Positions 60,497-64,000 of a stretch of 64,000 nucleotides of DNA are shown here, in pieces (position 1 is the stretch's first letter; each line of letters begins with the position of its first letter). The DNA lies in contig CACCEJ010000002.1 in the NCBI GenBank assembly GCA_902545035.1, positions 1 through 64,000 on the forward strand. The letters are read 5' to 3'. The position numbers were made by a program, and so were the translations under genes. Origin of the DNA: an uncultured Pelagibacteraceae bacterium (GTDB lineage Bacteria > Pseudomonadota > Alphaproteobacteria > Pelagibacterales > Pelagibacteraceae). A model generated the notes under the pieces. It was not told the origin of the DNA and searched no databases. It was given only the letters and a program-made list of their open reading frames with translations.

Positions 60497-61453
60497 TTAT
60501 TTTCTTATCTGTAATGTTTTTAATCTAGGATTAAGCATTAGTGTTAATAGATCTGCTAATAAATTTATACTTACATAGATAGATGCAAGAATTATAGCTA
60601 GTGCTTGAACTGTAGGTAAGTCTCTATTTGATATAGACTCAATAACTAATCTTCCAAGACCAGGATAATTAAATACAACTTCAGTTACTACTACTCCACC
60701 TAAAAGCCATGCAATAGTTAATGCCACTACATTAATAGCAGGTAATAAAGCGTTTGGTAAAACATGTTTGAAAACCATTTTCCAATAAGGAACTCCTTTA
60801 AGAATTGCCATTTGAACATATTCACTTGCCATTACTTGAATTACACTTGACCTTACCATTCGAGCCATATGGGCTGTCATAATCATAGCTATAGCAACCA
60901 CTGGTAAAATTATATTTGGCAGTAACTCTAAGAAAGAGACATCGGTTGGAACTATTACAATACCAGGCAACCACTCTAACCATATGGCTATTATTAAAAT
61001 TAACAAAGTTGCACTGATGAATTCTGGAATAGTCATAGCAAATATTGTTACTGTTGATATTGCAACATCAGGTAATTTATCTCTCCAAAGAGCAGTTATA
61101 ATTCCTAAAATCAAAGCTATTGGAATACCTATAAAAATTGCAGCTGATGCCAATACCAGTGAATTTTTAATTCTAGGTCCCAAAACTTCTTTGATTGGCA
61201 TCTCTCCACTTAAAGAATAACCAAAGTCTCCTTGAATAGCATTTAATGCCCACGATATATATCTTTCATAGGCTGGAACATTTAAACCAAGCCTTCTATA
61301 GCAAGCTTCTAATTGCTCCCCAAATGCTTGTCTTTCTAAATAAGTAGTGCATGCATCCCCTGGTAAAACTTCTGTTCCTACAAATGTAATTATGGATACA
61401 ATAAATAAGGTAATAAAACCTAACAAAATTCTTTTTATAATTAAAAAAAGCAT
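60497..61453 (-). CDS. Peptide-type ABC transporter permease, DppB-like
   Basis: 318 aa, five or six spans. Starts with KRILLGFITLFIVSIITFV, has the family GDFGYSLSGEMPIKEVLGPR and the EAA loop ASEYVQMAILKGVPYWKMVF, ending in GVVVTEVVFNYPGLGRLVIESI. The region LPGDACTTYLERQAFGEQLE has an unusual Cys and an extended acidic loop before the conserved GLNVPAYERY. Separated from the binding-protein gene by a hairpin. Confidence 0.95.
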   Translation of the reverse strand: MLFLIIKRILLGFITLFIVSIITFVGTEVLPGDACTTYLERQAFGEQLEACYRRLGLNVPAYERYISWALNAIQGDFGYSLSGEMPIKEVLGPRIKNSLVLASAAIFIGIPIALILGIITALWRDKLPDVAISTVTIFAMTIPEFISATLLILIIAIWLEWLPGIVIVPTDVSFLELLPNIILPVVAIAMIMTAHMARMVRSSVIQVMASEYVQMAILKGVPYWKMVFKHVLPNALLPAINVVALTIAWLLGGVVVTEVVFNYPGLGRLVIESISNRDLPTVQALAIILASIYVSINLLADLLTLMLNPRLKTLQIRK

Positions 61454-61497
61454 AAGAATTTATAAATTTTAAATTATTTATTTAGAAATGAAAGAGG

Positions 61498-61527
61498 TTT
61501 TACAGGCCTACTTAAAGGCCTGTAAAA
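61498..61527 (-). terminator. Hairpin between peptide-binding-protein and permease genes
   Basis: Perfect 12-bp arms TTTTACAGGCCT / AGGCCTGTAAAA with a 6-nt loop, starting about 9 nt after the binding-protein stop. The T-run that follows on the minus strand is interrupted (CCTCTTTC), so it may be a leaky terminator or 3'-end stabiliser. Position equals that of the hairpins after the other two binding-protein genes. Confidence 0.75.
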
Positions 61528-61536
61528 CAAAAATTA

Positions 61537-63024
61537 CTACTGAACACTTAGTGTGTGCCATCTAATTGAAAAATACTCAACTTCGTCAAGATTTTTCACT
61601 CTAGAAGACGTCACAACAAGTCTAGACACATGGTAAGGAATCATTGTTCCAGACTCTTCCCATAATGTTTTTTGAGCATTTATATATGCTGCTTTTCTTT
61701 TACTAAAATTTAACTCACCTCTTGCGTCAGCTAAATTCTTATCAAAAGATGCACTTTTATAATATGACTCATTCCATTTTGCTTCGCTGTGATAAGCTTC
61801 ATGCAAAATACTATCTGCTGGTCTTTCATTCCAACGAGTCATCGCAACAGCCTTTTTCATCCAAGTTTCATTCCAATAACTTTTTGAAGGTGTCATTTGA
61901 ATATCTGCTCTTATATTAGCTTTTGCAAGCTGTTGTTGCAAAACCTCGGCAATAGTGGGCCATGTTGGTTCTTTTGTAGATACGTGAATTGTCATATCAA
62001 TACCATCAGGATATCCAGCTTCTTTTAGTAATTTTTTTGCAGTAGCTGGTTGTGGTGGACAACTCTTTTTCATTCTATATTGATCTGATGGCGCAACAGG
62101 AGTATCACAAGATACAGTTGCTGCTCCAGCCATAACTAGATCAACTAATTCTTGTCTATCTACAGCTATTCTTACAGCCTTTCTTACTCTAGGATCATCA
62201 AAAGGTGCAACATCAGTTCTCATTACCATACCTCTCCAGTTTCCTGTTGGTATAACTGAAACGTTAAATTTTGAGTTACCATCAAATATTTTTTTCTGAT
62301 TGAATGGAACATATCTGTTCATATCGATCTGACCAGTTAGTAGAGCTTGAATTCTAGCTTGACCATCTGGGATAGCAATTACATGTACCTCAGCAAGTTT
62401 TGGTGCTCCTTCCCAATAATCTGGGTTTGCTTTAAGAATTGTTGTTCCCTCAGCATCGAATTTATCAACTATAAACGGTCCAGTTCCAATACCTGTTTTT
62501 CCAATAGTATCACCTGATCCATTTGGTATCATTCTTAATCTATAATCAGTTAATAAAAGTGGAAAATCTGCAAAAGATGTATTCAACTTTATTTTTACTG
62601 TATGTGAGTCGACAACCTCAATATCTGTTACTGCACTCATGCTTTTCTTTGCAGGCGAACCAATTTCAGGATCTTTAACTCTCATCAAAGAGTATTTTAC
62701 ATCCTCTGCATCAAAATCAGATCCATCATGGAATTTGACACCTTTTCTTAAGTTAAAAGTCCATTCTGTTGCATCTGCGTTACCTGACCAGTCAGTAGCT
62801 AACTCAGGAGAAGTAACTCCTTTAAGATCTTTTCTAACAAGACGGTTTTGAGTCATGATCACTACTTGAAATAGTCTTCCTTTAGTGATTGCATCTAAAT
62901 TTGTATCTTTTCCAAAACCAAGATCATGAGACAGCTTGAAAACCCCACTTGATGCATTGGCAAATGAAAATGTTACAAATAGTGATACCAATGAAATTGA
63001 TATCAATTTTAAAATGTTTTTCAT
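61537..63024 (-). CDS. Peptide-type ABC transporter substrate-binding protein
   Basis: SBP_bac_5 family periplasmic protein, 495 aa, signal peptide about 1-24 (ending FSFANA). Family motifs: ATDWSGNADATEWTFNLRKG, VKFHDGSDFDAEDVKYSLMR, and VRKAVRIAVDRQELVDLVM. A Cys pair (VSCDTPVAPSD and KKSCPPQPATA) may form a disulfide. Ligands of this family include peptides, opines and other small molecules; none is predictable here. Strong GAGAGGAAA ribosome site before ATG and TTGACT 55 nt upstream fit strong expression. Confidence 0.92.
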   Translation of the reverse strand: MKNILKLISISLVSLFVTFSFANASSGVFKLSHDLGFGKDTNLDAITKGRLFQVVIMTQNRLVRKDLKGVTSPELATDWSGNADATEWTFNLRKGVKFHDGSDFDAEDVKYSLMRVKDPEIGSPAKKSMSAVTDIEVVDSHTVKIKLNTSFADFPLLLTDYRLRMIPNGSGDTIGKTGIGTGPFIVDKFDAEGTTILKANPDYWEGAPKLAEVHVIAIPDGQARIQALLTGQIDMNRYVPFNQKKIFDGNSKFNVSVIPTGNWRGMVMRTDVAPFDDPRVRKAVRIAVDRQELVDLVMAGAATVSCDTPVAPSDQYRMKKSCPPQPATAKKLLKEAGYPDGIDMTIHVSTKEPTWPTIAEVLQQQLAKANIRADIQMTPSKSYWNETWMKKAVAMTRWNERPADSILHEAYHSEAKWNESYYKSASFDKNLADARGELNFSKRKAAYINAQKTLWEESGTMIPYHVSRLVVTSSRVKNLDEVEYFSIRWHTLSVQ

Positions 63025-63078
63025 AATTTCCTCTCTTTAAAAAAATAAAAGGTAACAATTAGCTACTTATATAGCAAC

Positions 63079-63084
63079 AGTCAA
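63079..63084 (-). promoter_or_regulatory. Candidate -35 element of the peptide-binding-protein gene
   Basis: TTGACT on the minus strand, 55 nt before the start codon, the same distance as in tmoX. A TAATTG follows at 17-bp spacing (63056-63061) as a weak -10 candidate. The remaining 112-bp divergent gap to the GcvT/DmdA-like gene is A/T-rich with nothing else recognised. Confidence 0.4.
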
Positions 63085-63136
63085 AATGGACATTTTTTAT
63101 TTGTTTTATTGGTGTATTCTAATTATCTAAAAAATA

Positions 63137-64000
63137 ATGAATGATTTAATCAATAAATATAGGTTTACTGTAAAGCCTGTTAGCCTTGAAAATTCTAATT
63201 CATTAGAGCTTGCAAGATCAATTCAAGTTCACCCCTTAACTTATCAGGAATTGCCATATGACCCGGAGTATTCAAATTATGCAGGAAGATTAACCCTTGA
63301 AAAATTATCTAACGTTAGTCCTGAGGAAATGTATTGGAAAGCAAGGAGAGAAATTATTTTTAGACACACTGGAGAGCATCCATTTGAAATATCAGGACCA
63401 GATGCTCTTAAATTTTTACAAAAAATATTTCCTAGAGATATTTCAAAAATCGCAGTGGGAAGATGTTCGTATCAGTTTGCTTGCTATCATGATGGCGGGA
63501 TGATTACAGATGGTATACTTTTAAGAATTGATAAAAATAAATATTGGTTTGCGCAAGCGGATGGTGACCTATTTTCTTGGTATAAAGCACATTCAAAAAA
63601 TTTTAATGTAGAAATTGATGATCCAAATGTTTGGGTAAGCCAGGTTCAAGGTCCATTGTCTATGAAACTACTTGAAAATTTAAGTAATGGTTTTTCAGAA
63701 GATGATTGGAAATACTTTGATTGGAAAGAGTTACAAATTTTAGATCAAAAAGTAATAGTTAGCAGGAGTGGTTTTACCAATGAACTTGGTTGGGAAATTT
63801 ATTTTAGACCTGAAAATGAAACAGAGAAAATTGGAGATTATATTCTTGAGCAAGGAAAAAAATTAGGTATGATTTTGGTAGCTACACCAGGATTTAGATG
63901 TCGAAGAATTGAAGCTGGACTTTTATCTGCTGGACAAGATTTTTCAAAAAATACCAATCCTTTTTCAGTTGGACTTGGAAAATTTATAAATTTTGACAAA
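63137..64000 (+). CDS. GcvT/DmdA-like aminomethyltransferase family protein (3' truncated by window)
   Basis: An open frame from ATG at 63137 running to the window edge, 288 codons seen; the full family length is about 360-380. FEISGPDALKFLQKIFPRD, CYHDGGMITDGILLRI, VQGPLSMKLLENLSNG, VSRSGFTNELGWEIYF and RCRRIEAGLLSAGQDF are GcvT/DmdA-type folate-binding blocks. The N-terminal about 60 residues (ARSIQVHPLTYQELPYDPEY) differ from glycine-cleavage GcvT and recall DMSP demethylase-like proteins. It would transfer or oxidise a methyl or aminomethyl group with THF. Which substrate (DMSP, glycine, other) cannot be told from this. No other glycine-cleavage genes are visible. Confidence 0.85.
   Translation, partial: MNDLINKYRFTVKPVSLENSNSLELARSIQVHPLTYQELPYDPEYSNYAGRLTLEKLSNVSPEEMYWKARREIIFRHTGEHPFEISGPDALKFLQKIFPRDISKIAVGRCSYQFACYHDGGMITDGILLRIDKNKYWFAQADGDLFSWYKAHSKNFNVEIDDPNVWVSQVQGPLSMKLLENLSNGFSEDDWKYFDWKELQILDQKVIVSRSGFTNELGWEIYFRPENETEKIGDYILEQGKKLGMILVATPGFRCRRIEAGLLSAGQDFSKNTNPFSVGLGKFINFDK

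Noticed and set aside
1..64000. CRISPR arrays, tRNA/rRNA genes, insertion sequences, prophage or integron traces
   Set aside because: No spaced direct repeats, no cloverleaf-like GC-rich segment, no transposase or integrase motif on either strand; base composition is even through the window.

Overview
The window looks like a piece of a SAR11 / Candidatus Pelagibacter-type alphaproteobacterial chromosome. The DNA is very AT-rich, no gap without a gene exceeds 300 bases, and many adjacent genes overlap by 1-13 nt. Gene content is that of a marine oligotroph oxidising methylated amines and C1 compounds: tmm, tdm, a TMAO-type ABC transporter, gmaS/mgs genes, a four-subunit THF-dependent sarcosine-oxidase family enzyme, fhs and an Fe-dependent ADH. 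I see no tRNA, rRNA, insertion sequence, prophage, CRISPR array or clear riboswitch. The window opens at the 5' end of a transporter and closes inside a GcvT/DmdA-like gene.

Region 1 (1-8.5 kb): a folate/pterin-type transporter, then the minus-strand soxBDAG-like operon (sarcosine oxidase or N-methylglutamate dehydrogenase), which moves methyl groups onto THF. Divergently transcribed fhs (formate-THF ligase) processes the C1 units. Region 2 (8.5-16.6 kb, minus): gpsA, then a sugar-type ABC transporter (binding protein plus two permeases, no ATPase), a GH63-like glycosidase, an iron-containing alcohol dehydrogenase and a class-I glutamine amidotransferase, translationally coupled from the first permease onward. 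Region 3 (16.7-28 kb): tmm; the minus-strand TMAO transporter operon tmoX-[three unrelated small genes]-tmoV-tmoW-glpK; and divergent tdm (TMAO demethylase) with a small MarR-like gene.

Region 4 (28-43.4 kb, plus) is the most unusual part. It has two parallel modules, each a glutamine-synthetase-like ligase plus a three-part glutamate-synthase-like enzyme (GlxB/GlxC/GlxD). Module 1 is FAD oxidoreductase, a 489-aa ligase, GlxBCD with a retained Cys cluster, a 134-aa unknown, a divergent Amt and a 75-aa membrane protein. Module 2 is a 51-aa membrane protein, GlxBCD without the Cys cluster, canonical GmaS, a diaminopropionate-ammonia-lyase-like enzyme and a photolyase. Module 2 fits the known N-methylglutamate pathway for methylamine. 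Module 1 is an uncharacterised paralogue and my best candidate for an undescribed system, possibly handling dimethylamine, for which no known monooxygenase appears in the window.

Region 5 (43.4-50.8 kb, minus): a tightly packed housekeeping operon csaA-lysE/rhtB-acnA-yfgM-bamB-cupin-zapE-yjbQ. Region 6 (50.8-57.5 kb): argE-like deacylase, then minus-strand bioY, a FadN-type beta-oxidation fusion, a small membrane protein, a ureohydrolase and an aldehyde dehydrogenase. Region 7 (57.5-64 kb): a peptide/opine-type ABC transporter (binding protein, two permeases, fused double ATPase) and the partial GcvT/DmdA-like gene.

Inferred overall logic: TMA is oxidised to TMAO (Tmm) or TMAO is imported (TmoXWV). 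Tdm gives DMA plus formaldehyde. DMA reaches MMA by an unidentified step. GmaS, Mgs and the sox/mgd complex then give glutamate plus a C1 unit on THF, and Fhs connects this to formate. All assignments come from reading sequence motifs; no database search was run.
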